Assembly: GCA_041481445.1 (NCBI GenBank)
Contig: JBGPBV010000192.1
Span: 1-11,188 of the forward strand
Reading direction: 5' to 3'
DNA length: 11,188 nt
From: AA29 sp041481445
GTDB lineage: Bacteria > Acidobacteriota > Vicinamibacteria > Fen-336
The first letter of the stretch is position 1. Each line of letters begins with the position of its first letter. Made by a program: the position numbers and the translations under genes. Under the pieces are notes generated by a model. That model ran no database searches and was not told the origin of the DNA. It was given only the letters and a program-made list of their open reading frames with translations. Shown here in pieces: positions 1-7,230 of this stretch.

Positions 1-11
1 CGCCGCGTGCC

Positions 12-989
12 TCATCTCGTGAACGCCTCCGCCACCCCCACGCGCGTGTCCGCGGCCCCGTAGTAGAAGAGCCACCTCGGACCTTCGCGCACGAGCCCCT
101 CGACGAAGACGACGTTCGGCACCTGGCCCGTCGTCTCCCACGGATGCTCGGGGGCGAAGATCGGCGTGTCCGACCGGGCCCGCAGGCGTGTGGGATCGCG
201 CGCGTCGAAGAGGGCCCAGCCCGTGCGATACACGAGCCGGTCGTCGGCGCCGTTGTAGACGAGGAGGATCCCCTCCGGCGTGAGGACGGGCGGCGGACCC
301 GGCTCCACCACCCGCGAATCGAAGCGCCCCGGGCGGCGCGGCAGCACGGGCGCGTCGAGGGCCTCCGTCCAGTGCACGAGGTCCTCCGACCAGGCCACCC
401 CGGTCTGGTCGTACGCGCCCGCCGCGTCCGCCATGTAGTACATCCAGTACCGGCCGTTCACGCGCTGGTCGAGGATCGCGCCCGACTTCGTCCAGTGGAC
501 GTTCCAGCGGCCGCGGCCCGCGGGCATGATGACTCCCCGCCGCTCCCAGGCGCGCAGGTCCTTCGACGTGGCCAGGGCCAGCTGCGCGTCCGTGCCGTCG
601 TACGCGGTGTAGGTCAGGTAGAAGACGTCCCCGATCTTCACGAGCCGCGGATCCTCGACGCCGCCCCCGCGCTCGTACTCCGCCTCCGGGGCCAGGGCCA
701 GCGCGTCCGCGCGCTGGAAATGGACCCCGTCGGCGCTCGTGGCGAGGGCCAGGCGCGAGGTCTTGCTCGCATCCTGCGCGCGGTACAGCATCACGTAGCG
801 GTCGCCGTCCTTGACCACGGCCGGATTGAACACGCCCGCGACCTCGATCCCGGAGCGCTGCGGCTCGAGGATCGGCTCTCCGCCGTTGAGGCGCGACCAG
901 GGGCCGAAGGGCGGACGGTACTCCCTCGGCCCACCCGCCGCGACCGCGGACAGGGCCGCCGCCGTGGCCAGGAGGGCCCGCGCTCTCAG
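12..989 (-). CDS. Exported GH130-type glycoside phosphorylase/hydrolase (five-bladed beta-propeller)
   Basis: This protein of about 325 residues resembles glycoside hydrolase family 130, enzymes that phosphorolyse or hydrolyse mannosides and related glycosides. Visible family signatures are VFNPAVV (residue 53 on), LYRAQD, GGGVEDPR with Asp113 matching the proposed general acid, the HWTKSGAI segment, VYNGADD, and the C-terminal PNVVF and FYYGAADTRVGVAEA. The first GTG in frame (833) would start inside the conserved N-terminal strand. The frame continues upstream without a stop through PILEP, FGPW and a signal peptide (RARALLATAAALSAVAA), and no ATG, GTG or TTG occurs there. The best start is therefore CTG at 989, overlapping the preceding gene's stop as CTGA, with AAGGAGG just upstream but unusually close. 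Export argues for a hydrolase, since phosphorolysis is usually cytoplasmic (inference). Substrate is unknown. It is the second gene of a two-gene unit. Confidence 0.83.
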   Translation of the reverse strand: MRARALLATAAALSAVAAGGPREYRPPFGPWSRLNGGEPILEPQRSGIEVAGVFNPAVVKDGDRYVMLYRAQDASKTSRLALATSADGVHFQRADALALAPEAEYERGGGVEDPRLVKIGDVFYLTYTAYDGTDAQLALATSKDLRAWERRGVIMPAGRGRWNVHWTKSGAILDQRVNGRYWMYYMADAAGAYDQTGVAWSEDLVHWTEALDAPVLPRRPGRFDSRVVEPGPPPVLTPEGILLVYNGADDRLVYRTGWALFDARDPTRLRARSDTPIFAPEHPWETTGQVPNVVFVEGLVREGPRWLFYYGAADTRVGVAEAFTR

Positions 990-1447
990 TCCTCCTTGTG
1001 CTTGCAGATCGTGCCCGTATAGGTGCCGCGCGTGCTGCCGGTCGCGAAATCGAAGACCCCCACGGCCACGATCGCGCCCGACCCGCGCTTGTACTGGTGC
1101 GTGCCGCCCACCACGTGCACGGTCGTCGTGAAGGCGCCGCTGGCCAGCGAGAGCGTGCTCGTGTCCTGGCCGAGCAGCACGGCGCCGCCCTTGTCGAGCG
1201 TGATCGTGCTGTGTCCGGTCAAGGTGGCCACCGGCCCGGAGACGGTCTGGGTCTCGGCCACGAAGTCGTAGGTCGCGGAAAGCCCGCCGGTGAGCGTCCC
1301 GTGCGTGCAGATCCCGACCGGGGACGGGCAGCTCGCCGGCGGCACCGCCGAGAACGGCCCCGCGACGTCCTCGCAGTCCTTGGCGTGGGAGGCGAGAGGA
1401 AGGGCGACCACGGCCAGCGCCACGGCGACGGCAGATCGGATGCGCAT
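986..1447 (-). CDS. Small secreted protein, possible beta-barrel (allene-oxide-cyclase-like)
   Basis: This 153-residue protein has a clear Sec signal peptide: MRIR, a hydrophobic stretch AVAVALAVVALPLA, then SHA before KD, giving likely cleavage after residue 22. The mature part of about 130 residues is rich in Thr, Gly and Val with alternating strand patterns. It has four cysteines (25, 40, 47, 148) that could form two disulfides outside the cytoplasm. The C-terminal pattern GGTHQYKRGSGAIVAVGVFD followed by GTYTGTI resembles the small beta-barrel seen in allene oxide cyclase-like and dirigent-like proteins; this is only a fold-level resemblance and no function is claimed. ATG at 1447 is preceded by AGGAGG with 5-base spacing, a strong start. 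It has its own promoter-like sequence and its stop overlaps the GH130 gene, so the two products are probably made together. Confidence 0.8.
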   Translation of the reverse strand: MRIRSAVAVALAVVALPLASHAKDCEDVAGPFSAVPPASCPSPVGICTHGTLTGGLSATYDFVAETQTVSGPVATLTGHSTITLDKGGAVLLGQDTSTLSLASGAFTTTVHVVGGTHQYKRGSGAIVAVGVFDFATGSTRGTYTGTICKHKED

Positions 1448-1472
1448 GAGGACCTCCTCTTGTGTGTGCCCG

Positions 1473-1502
1473 ACGCTACGCCGCGGGGCGAGCGCCCGTC
1501 AA
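1473..1502 (-). promoter_or_regulatory. Sigma70-type promoter for the small secreted protein and GH130 gene
   Basis: On the minus strand, TTGACG (1497-1502) and TAGCGT (1473-1478) are separated by 18 bases. The expected transcription start lies near 1465, giving a leader of roughly 18 bases that includes AGGAGG at 1453-1458. This separates the 1447/989 gene pair from the upstream GMC unit. Confidence 0.55.
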
Positions 1503-1527
1503 GCCCGTCGCCGCCTGCCGCCGGCCG

Positions 1528-2205
1528 TCACTTCTCCGGCAGGCCGAGGCGGGCCAGGACCTCCGGCGGCGCTCCCTTCCACTCCGCGAGAAACCGGTTC
1601 CCCACGTACTGCAGGTCGTCGATTCCCATCTTGCTCGACCAGAAGCCGGACGCGGTCAGGTCGCGGAAGGAGTTGAAGAAGGCGGGGCCGTGCTGCACCA
1701 CGACGCGGAGGTCGCGCGGCTCGCGCATCGTCGCGTCCTCCTCCCGCGGGTCGCGAGTGTAGGCGATCTCGTCGAGCACCGCCGTGCGCTCCGCCTCCGG
1801 GCTCTCGGCGAAGGCGTGGCCGAACCGGCGCTGGCACACGTTGTTGATCCAGGCCAGGCCGCCGCGCATGGCGGTCTGCCGGCGCTCGCGCTGCAGGTCC
1901 GTGTCCGTGGGGTCGTTCATCAGGTAGTCCATGAACTCCGGCACCCCGGCGTCGGTGGCGCTGCCCGAGCGCTCGTCGGCGGGAATGATCATGTCCACCA
2001 GCGCGCGCACGGTCTTCCACTCCTGGGGATTGAAGAACTTCGGCACGTAGGCCTGGCCCCTGGCCGCGGCCTTGACCGCGGTGGTGGCATGCTCGGCCGC
2101 CGCCGCCGCTTCGCTCGTGCCCAGGGTGAACCGGACGGCGAACGGCGCGGTGCCGATGAGCCCCAGGGCGGCGCGGCGCCCGATGTGACGGGTCTGGTCG
2201 CTCAC
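1528..2205 (-). CDS. Gluconate 2-dehydrogenase subunit 3 family protein with Tat signal
   Basis: This 225-residue protein matches the small (gamma-type) subunit of periplasmic FAD-dependent sugar and alcohol dehydrogenases. It opens with a twin-arginine signal (IGRRAALGLIGTAPFA, Arg10-Arg11), followed by an Ala-rich linker and the family core: FFNPQEWKTVRALVDMIIPA, DAGVPEFMDYL, and the C-terminal FFNSFRDLTASGFWSSKMG and DLQYVGN. In characterised relatives such as the Burkholderia cepacia FAD glucose dehydrogenase, this subunit helps mature the catalytic subunit and carries it through the Tat system. The start is GTG at 2205, overlapping the GMC stop as GTGA, with AGGAAGGGG 5 bases upstream; this places the Tat motif at the N-terminus. 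The overlap and partner leave little doubt that it forms a complex with the 2202-3896 product. Confidence 0.9.
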   Translation of the reverse strand: MSDQTRHIGRRAALGLIGTAPFAVRFTLGTSEAAAAAEHATTAVKAAARGQAYVPKFFNPQEWKTVRALVDMIIPADERSGSATDAGVPEFMDYLMNDPTDTDLQRERRQTAMRGGLAWINNVCQRRFGHAFAESPEAERTAVLDEIAYTRDPREEDATMREPRDLRVVVQHGPAFFNSFRDLTASGFWSSKMGIDDLQYVGNRFLAEWKGAPPEVLARLGLPEK

Positions 2206-3896
2206 AGGTTCCCCTTCCTGCGCTCCTCGACGATGTGCTCGCTCGTCCGCATCGAGAGGGCGAGGATCGTCCAGGTCATGTTCTTGTGCGCGTTGGACAC
2301 GAACGGGCCGCTGTCCGCCACGAACAGGTTCTTGCAGTCGTGGGCCTGGCACCACTCGTTGACGACGGAGGTGCGCGGGCTCGTCCCCATGCGGGTGGTG
2401 CCCGCCTCGTGGATGATCTCGCCCCCGAGCTTGAGGCCGTAGTCCTTGTCGCGCCCGGGCAGGGTGCCCACGAGCTTGCCCCCCATGCCCTCGATCACGC
2501 GGGCCGCCGTCTCGTTCATGTGGCGGGCCTGGTTGAGCTCGAAGTCCGACCACTTCCAGTGGAAGCGCAGCACGGGGATCCCGTAGCGGTCGACCACGGA
2601 CGGGTCCACCTCGCAGTAGCAGTCCTTGTTCGGGAGCATCTCCCCGCGGCCGGAGAAGCCGACGAACGAGCCGTAGAGCCGGCGGTAGTCGTCCTTGAGC
2701 TTCTTGCCGTAGCCGCCGCCCTGGAACCGGTGGATGCCGCTCATGAACCCGAAGCCGGGCATGTCGCGGCCGCCCCACGGCTCGATGTGATAGCCGCGCG
2801 GGAAGTCGAGCTTGCGGTTGTCCAGCCACCACGGCATGTAGACGTGCATGCCCCCGGAGCCGTCGTCGTTGTAGGGGGGCAGGGCCTCGAGGACCGGGAT
2901 GTGCCCCTGGACGCTGGTGCCGGTGGTGTCGGTCAGGTAGCGGCCGACGGCGCCGCTCGAGTTCGCGAGGCCGCCCGGGTGCCGTGGCGACTTCGAGTTG
3001 AGCAGGAGGCGCGCCGTCTCGCAGGCGCTGGCGGCCAGGACCACGATCTTCGCGCGTAGCTGCTGCTCGCGGCCGGTGGCGGTCTCGACGTAGGAGACGG
3101 CGGTGGCCCTGCCCTCGTCGTCGGTGAGGACCTCGCGCGCCATGGCCCCGGTGATGACCTTGAGCCGCCCGGTCTCCAGGGCGGGGGGCAGGAGGACGGA
3201 CGGGCTCGAGAAGTTCGAGCGCGTCTTGCAGCCGCGGCCGCACTGTCCGCAGTAATGGCAGGCCGGCCGCCCGTTGTGGGGCTGGGTGAGGATCGACAGC
3301 CGCGACGGGATGCAGGTGATCGCGAGCCGGTCGCAGGCGTTCTTGACCAGCCGCTCGTAGGCGCGGGGCGCGGGCGGGGGCTGGAAGATGCCGTCCGGCT
3401 CGTTCTCCAGGCCCTCGTTGCTGCCGAACAGGCCCACGAGCTGATCGAGCTGGTCGTAGTATGGCTTCATCTCGTCGTAGCCGATCGGCCAGTCGTCGCC
3501 GAGGCCGTCCCGGCTGCGGCCCTTGAAGTCGTGGGGACCGAAGCGGAGCGAGATGCGGCCCCAGTGATTCGTGCGGCCGCCGAGCATGCGCGCCCGCCAC
3601 CAGAGGAACCGTTCGCCGTCGGCCACCGTGTAGGGCTCGCCCTCCAGCTCCCAGCCGCCGATGCAGCCGTCGAACTCCCCGAACGGCTTGCGGCGGTGGC
3701 CGGCGCCGCGGCGCGGAGACTCGTAGGGCCAGGCCATCATGGCGCCGTCCTTGGCCGCGTCCCACCACGGGCCCGCCTCGAGGAGGGCCACGTCGGCGCC
3801 GCCCTCGGCCAGGACCTTCGCCGCCATCCCGCCGCCCGCGCCCGATCCCACGATGCAGACGTCGTATTCCTTCGCCTTGCTCGCGATCTGCAGCAT
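2202..3896 (-). CDS. GMC family FAD-dependent oxidoreductase, catalytic subunit of a periplasmic sugar dehydrogenase
   Basis: This 564-residue flavoprotein probably oxidises a hydroxyl of a sugar, glycoside or polyol. It begins with a Rossmann FAD-binding motif, IVGSGAGGGMA (glycines 17-22), and Glu40 at the end of the second strand for the adenosine ribose. The GMC signature GGRTNHWGRI lies near residues 100-110. The C-terminal domain has HEAGTTRMG (His496) and NAHKNMTW (His537/Asn539), the places of the catalytic His-His or His-Asn pair in aryl-alcohol oxidase-type enzymes. Cysteines 213, 216, 219 and 223 form CxxCxxCxxxC where the B. cepacia FAD glucose dehydrogenase alpha-subunit binds an Fe-S cluster, so an electron-relay dehydrogenase is more likely than an O2-using oxidase. 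It lacks a signal peptide, consistent with hitchhiking on the Tat subunit encoded next. ATG at 3896 has AAGGGG 7 bases upstream. No cytochrome c subunit gene lies in the window. Substrate cannot be read from sequence. Confidence 0.92.
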   Translation of the reverse strand: MLQIASKAKEYDVCIVGSGAGGGMAAKVLAEGGADVALLEAGPWWDAAKDGAMMAWPYESPRRGAGHRRKPFGEFDGCIGGWELEGEPYTVADGERFLWWRARMLGGRTNHWGRISLRFGPHDFKGRSRDGLGDDWPIGYDEMKPYYDQLDQLVGLFGSNEGLENEPDGIFQPPPAPRAYERLVKNACDRLAITCIPSRLSILTQPHNGRPACHYCGQCGRGCKTRSNFSSPSVLLPPALETGRLKVITGAMAREVLTDDEGRATAVSYVETATGREQQLRAKIVVLAASACETARLLLNSKSPRHPGGLANSSGAVGRYLTDTTGTSVQGHIPVLEALPPYNDDGSGGMHVYMPWWLDNRKLDFPRGYHIEPWGGRDMPGFGFMSGIHRFQGGGYGKKLKDDYRRLYGSFVGFSGRGEMLPNKDCYCEVDPSVVDRYGIPVLRFHWKWSDFELNQARHMNETAARVIEGMGGKLVGTLPGRDKDYGLKLGGEIIHEAGTTRMGTSPRTSVVNEWCQAHDCKNLFVADSGPFVSNAHKNMTWTILALSMRTSEHIVEERRKGNL

Positions 3897-3935
3897 GTCT
3901 CGTCCCCTTCGGTCGGAGTGCCTGAAGCGGGCGAT

Positions 3936-3964
3936 ACGCTAGTCTTTCGGGAGGGCGTGGTCAA
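3936..3964 (-). promoter_or_regulatory. Sigma70-type promoter for the GMC dehydrogenase operon
   Basis: On the minus strand, TTGACC (3959-3964) and TAGCGT (3936-3941) have an ideal 17-base spacer. The same -10 hexamer is used by the promoter at 1473-1502. The expected start near 3929 gives a leader of about 33 bases containing the AAGGGG ribosome binding site. The element overlaps the possible 5' end of the divergent plus-strand gene. Confidence 0.6.
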
Positions 3965-3968
3965 TGCG

Positions 3969-4529
3969 ATGGAGGACATCGTGAGGGGCGGCGGCCTGGA
4001 GCGGCTCGTTCGCGAGCACCTCTCGATCGAGGATCCCGCGACCACCCTCCTCATGCAGGAGCTGCGCCTCGCGAAGCGGCGCGGCCATCTGACCGCGGCC
4101 GAGCTCCAAAAGGTCTGCCGCTGGAAATCCGCGCGCGCGATCCGGCACATCCGCGCCAACACGCCTCATCGGATCCGCACCGCCACCTCGGCCGCCCTGG
4201 CCACCCGAAGCGAGCGCCGTCGTGTCGAGGCGCTCGTGGAGCTCCAGGGGGTGTCGCTGCCGATGGCCTCCGCTCTCCTCACGCTGGTCGAGCCGCGGCG
4301 GTATGGCGTGATCGACATCCGCGTGTGGCAGCTCCTGAACCGCCACGGCGAGGTCCGCGCCAACCGCGCGGGCGTCGGGCTGAGCGTGAAGAACTGGCTC
4401 GAGTTCCTCGCCGTCCTGCGCCGCCTCTCCGCGAAGCTGGATCTCCCCGCCCGCGACGTCGAGCGCGCCCTGTTCGACATCCACAAGGCCCGCCAGGCGG
4501 GGACTCTCTACCAGACCCGACGTCCCTGA
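3969..4529 (+). CDS. Helix-hairpin-helix DNA-glycosylase-like protein, function unassigned
   Basis: This protein of about 186 residues is Arg-rich and alpha-helical. Its middle resembles the helix-hairpin-helix core of HhH-GPD base-excision glycosylases: LQGVSLPMASALL (92-104) fits the hairpin, and YGVIDIRVWQLL puts Asp116 where those enzymes have their catalytic Asp. It lacks the Fe-S cysteines of endonuclease III and any clear catalytic Lys next to the hairpin, so it could be a monofunctional glycosylase or a DNA-binding relative without base excision. The upstream segment CRWKSARAIRHIRANTP recurs, from memory, in uncharacterised proteins of this kind. Three starts are possible: GTG 3957, ATG 3969 and GTG 3981. 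GGAGG at 3971-3975 is 5 bases from GTG 3981, so that start (182 residues) is a serious alternative. It is divergent from the GMC gene and shows no functional link to it. Confidence 0.75.
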   Translation: MEDIVRGGGLERLVREHLSIEDPATTLLMQELRLAKRRGHLTAAELQKVCRWKSARAIRHIRANTPHRIRTATSAALATRSERRRVEALVELQGVSLPMASALLTLVEPRRYGVIDIRVWQLLNRHGEVRANRAGVGLSVKNWLEFLAVLRRLSAKLDLPARDVERALFDIHKARQAGTLYQTRRP

Positions 4530-4553
4530 TCGCGGGATTGGAACGTTTGTACC

Positions 4554-4583
4554 TTGTGGACGGATCCCGGGCGAACCTAGGCT
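4554..4583 (+). promoter_or_regulatory. Putative leaderless promoter of kinase 1
   Basis: TTGTGG (4554-4559), an 18-base spacer and TAGGCT (4578-4583) precede the GTG start at 4590 by only 6 bases. A start 6-7 bases after the -10 box would fall on or beside the start codon. The bases before the start (GGGGCC) are not a convincing Shine-Dalgarno. Confidence 0.5.
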
Positions 4584-4589
4584 GGGGCC

Positions 4590-7202
4590 GTGGAGACGGC
4601 CGCCGTCTCCCGTTACCGCGTCCTCGACCGTCTGGGCGGGGGCGGAATGGGGGTCGTCTACAAAGCGGAAGACACGCGCCTCGGGCGCGCAGTGGCCCTC
4701 AAGTTCCTGCCCGACGCGCTCGCGCGCGATCCGCTCGCCCTGGAGCGGTTCGAGCGCGAAGCGCGCGCCGCCTCCGCGCTCGAGCATCCCAACATCTGCG
4801 TCGTGCACGACGTGGGCGAGCACGAGGGCCGCCCGTTCATCGCCCTCGAGCTGCTCGAGGGGACCAGCCTGCGCGACCTGGTCGCCGGGCGGCCGATGGC
4901 CTTCGAGATCCTGATCGAGACCGCCATCCAGGTCGCGGACGCGCTCGAGGCCGCCCATGCCCGCGGCATCCTCCATCGCGACATCAAGCCCGCGAACATC
5001 TTCATCACCCGGCGGGGACAGGCGAAGGTCCTCGATTTCGGGCTGGCCAAGAGCGCCCCTCCCGACCTCGGCCTCTCCTCTCGCCCGACGGCCTCATTCG
5101 ACGATCCGGGGACGACGCCGGGAAGCATCATGGGGACCGTCGCCTACATGTCGCCGGAGCAGGCGCGGGGCGCCGTGCTCGACGGCCGGACCGACCTCTT
5201 CTCGTTCGGCGCGGTGCTCTACGAGATGGCCACGGGCCGGCCGGCGTTCGACGGAACGACGGCGGCCGTGGTCTTCGAGGCGATCCTCAACCGGGAGCCC
5301 CTGCCTCCCTCGCAGCTCAATCCGATCCTGCCGGAGGAGCTGGATCGGATCATCCTCAAGGCGCTCGAGAAGGACCGCGACGTCCGCTACCAGACCGCGC
5401 GCGACCTCCTGGCCGACCTCAAGCGCCTGCGCCGCGACAGCTCCGGAAAGCGCAACCTGGTCGTGTCGAGCGGCCGCCGGGCCGCGGTCGCGCCGAAGCC
5501 GGGCCGGCGCGGCCGGTGGATCGCCGCCGTTCTCGCGTTCCTGGGCGCCGGAGCCGCCGGCCTGAGATGGGTCGCGCCGCGGCCGCCGCCCGAAGTCAGC
5601 GGCTACACCCAGGTCACGGCGGACCGCATCCTCAAGGCGCGTCCGGTGACGGACGGCTCGCGCATCTTCTTCACCGAGAGGCTGCGGGCCGATTCCACGG
5701 TGGTCATGCAGGTCGCGGCGGCGGGGGGCGAGGTGGCGCGCGTTCCGCTCGGCCTGCCGCGGCCGTTCGTTGCGGATGTGTCTCCCGACCGTTCCGAGCT
5801 GCTGGTGATCGGCGAGAAGGAGGCCGGAGGGACCGAGCGCGGGCCCGCTACCCTCTGGATCGTCCCCACCGTCGGCGGCTCGGCGCGGCCGCTGGGCGGG
5901 CTGCGGGTCCAGGACGCCGCCTGGTCGCCGGACGGCTCGTGGATCGTCTACACGGTGGGCGCCGACGTCTTCGTCGTACGGGCGGACGGGACGGAGAAGC
6001 GCAAGGTCGGGACCGTGGGCGGCCTGGCCGCGCAGCCCGCCTGGTCGCCGGACGGCACGCGCATCCGTCTGACCGCGTTCGATACGCGGACCGACCGTGA
6101 CGCCCTCTGGGAGATCAGCGTCCGGGGTGGCGACGCCCGCCCCCTGCTTGCGCACTGGCGATCGTCCACGTGCAGCGGGCGCTGGACGCGCGACGGCCGG
6201 TACTACGTCTTCCAGGCCCAGGGGGATCGCAACTGGGAGCTCTGGGCACAGCGGGAGTCGTGGCTTCCCGGCGCGTCCTCCCCGCCGGTGCGCCTCACGC
6301 GGGGCCCGCTGGAGTTCTCCGACGCCGTTCCCGACCGAGAGGGACGCCGGCTGTTCGCGATCGGACGGCGCCTGCGCGGCGAGCTGGTGCGCTACGACCC
6401 CCGCGCGCGCGGCTTCGTGCCATACCTTTCCGGGATGTCCGCCGAGGGCCTCGACTTCTCGCGCGACGGCCGGTGGGTCGCGTACGTGACCTACCCGGAA
6501 GGGATCCTGTGGCGCAGCCGCGCCGACGGCACCGAGCCGCTGCAGCTCACGTTCCCGCCCCTTCAGGCCGCGCTTCCCCGGTGGTCGCCGGACGGGACGC
6601 GGATCGCCTTCAACGGCAGCCCCCCCGGCCAGCCGTGGAAGATCCAGGTGGTCTCGGCCGCCGGAGGCCTGCCGCAGGCCGTGACCCGCGGCGAGCGCAA
6701 CGAAGCCGACGCGAGCTGGTCGGCCGACGGCGGCCGCCTCGCCTACGGATACTCGTTCCGTGAGATGGACACGGCGGCTCCGATCACCATCCAGGTCCTC
6801 GACCTCGCCCGTGGGCAGGCGGCCACGCTGCCGGGCTCGGACGGCGCCTGCAGCCCGCGCTGGTCTCCGGACGGACGGAGCCTGGCCGCGCTCTCCCGCG
6901 ACTCCTTGCGCCTGCTCCTCTACGACTTCGCGTCCAAGGAGTGGCGCGTGCTCGCCGAGGGCCGCCGGCTCATCGCCTATCCGGAGTGGAGCCGCGACGG
7001 CCGCGCGCTGTACTTCAACGAGGGCCCGGAGCGGATCCGCCTGGACCTCGCCGGCGGCCGGCGGGAGGCCGTCGCCGACTTCGCCGACCTGCGCCAGGCC
7101 TCGGGTTACGTCGGCCAGTGGACGGGCCAGGGTCCGGACGACGCCGTGCTCACCCTGCGTGACGTCGGCATCGAGGAGATCTTCGCCCTCGATTGGCGAT
7201 GA
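4590..7202 (+). CDS. Transmembrane Ser/Thr protein kinase with C-terminal PD40/TolB-like beta-propeller (kinase 1)
   Basis: This 870-residue bacterial Hanks-type kinase would phosphorylate Ser/Thr of cytoplasmic targets in response to an external signal. The catalytic domain (about 9-275) is complete: glycine loop GGGGMG (16-21), ATP lysine Lys38, helix-C Glu57, HRDIKPAN with Asp131, DFG with Asp149, and GTVAYMSPEQ closing the activation segment. A basic stretch (GRRGRW) precedes one membrane segment near 309-325. The rest is a propeller with repeated WSPDG-type turns at residues 445, 485, 665 and 758, plus variants WTRDG, FSRDG, WSADG and WSRDG. The charge pattern puts the kinase inside and the propeller outside. 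The start is GTG 4590, directly before the kinase fold and preceded by a -10-like box rather than a ribosome site. Kinase-PD40 fusions are abundant in Acidobacteriota. Ligand and targets are unknown. Confidence 0.93.
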   Translation: METAAVSRYRVLDRLGGGGMGVVYKAEDTRLGRAVALKFLPDALARDPLALERFEREARAASALEHPNICVVHDVGEHEGRPFIALELLEGTSLRDLVAGRPMAFEILIETAIQVADALEAAHARGILHRDIKPANIFITRRGQAKVLDFGLAKSAPPDLGLSSRPTASFDDPGTTPGSIMGTVAYMSPEQARGAVLDGRTDLFSFGAVLYEMATGRPAFDGTTAAVVFEAILNREPLPPSQLNPILPEELDRIILKALEKDRDVRYQTARDLLADLKRLRRDSSGKRNLVVSSGRRAAVAPKPGRRGRWIAAVLAFLGAGAAGLRWVAPRPPPEVSGYTQVTADRILKARPVTDGSRIFFTERLRADSTVVMQVAAAGGEVARVPLGLPRPFVADVSPDRSELLVIGEKEAGGTERGPATLWIVPTVGGSARPLGGLRVQDAAWSPDGSWIVYTVGADVFVVRADGTEKRKVGTVGGLAAQPAWSPDGTRIRLTAFDTRTDRDALWEISVRGGDARPLLAHWRSSTCSGRWTRDGRYYVFQAQGDRNWELWAQRESWLPGASSPPVRLTRGPLEFSDAVPDREGRRLFAIGRRLRGELVRYDPRARGFVPYLSGMSAEGLDFSRDGRWVAYVTYPEGILWRSRADGTEPLQLTFPPLQAALPRWSPDGTRIAFNGSPPGQPWKIQVVSAAGGLPQAVTRGERNEADASWSADGGRLAYGYSFREMDTAAPITIQVLDLARGQAATLPGSDGACSPRWSPDGRSLAALSRDSLRLLLYDFASKEWRVLAEGRRLIAYPEWSRDGRALYFNEGPERIRLDLAGGRREAVADFADLRQASGYVGQWTGQGPDDAVLTLRDVGIEEIFALDWR
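5922..6874 (+). repeat. DNA repeats encoding WSPDG propeller turns
   Basis: The 14-mer TGGTCGCCGGACGG occurs exactly at 5922-5935, 6042-6055 and 6582-6595, and with one mismatch at 6861-6874. Each copy encodes the WSPDG turn of a propeller blade in kinase 1, all in frame. The DNA identity beyond the protein need suggests blade duplication or codon bias. Confidence 0.7.
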
Positions 7203-7224
7203 TCGCTCGCGGCGGAGAGCGATC
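7201..7224 (+). terminator. Hairpin overlapping the kinase 1 stop codon
   Basis: GATCGCTC (7201-7208) and GAGCGATC (7217-7224) are a perfect 8-base inverted repeat around an 8-base loop, beginning inside the TGA stop. There is no T-run after it, so it is either a non-canonical terminator or an mRNA 3'-end stabiliser. It sits just before the next gene's promoter. Confidence 0.4.
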
Positions 7225-7230
7225 CGCCCA

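Noticed and set aside
12..833. GH130 gene starting at GTG 833
   Set aside because: This would cut off the conserved N-terminal strand and the signal peptide that are encoded in frame upstream.
144..1022. Plus-strand open frame of 292 codons opposite the GH130 gene
   Set aside because: No domain signal and Arg/His-rich; the minus strand encodes conserved GH130 motifs.
2206..3768. Upstream part of a 746-codon minus-strand frame leading into the subunit 3 gene
   Set aside because: Only the last 225 codons, from GTG 2205, are a real protein. The earlier part is an off-frame reading of the GMC gene.
3255..3956. N-terminal extension of the HhH-like gene
   Set aside because: It runs antisense through the GMC gene and across its promoter; the real start is at 3957-3981.
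4524..4545. Terminator after the HhH-like gene
   Set aside because: Only a 4-base stem (TCCC/GGGA) can be drawn and no T-run follows, so it is not supported.
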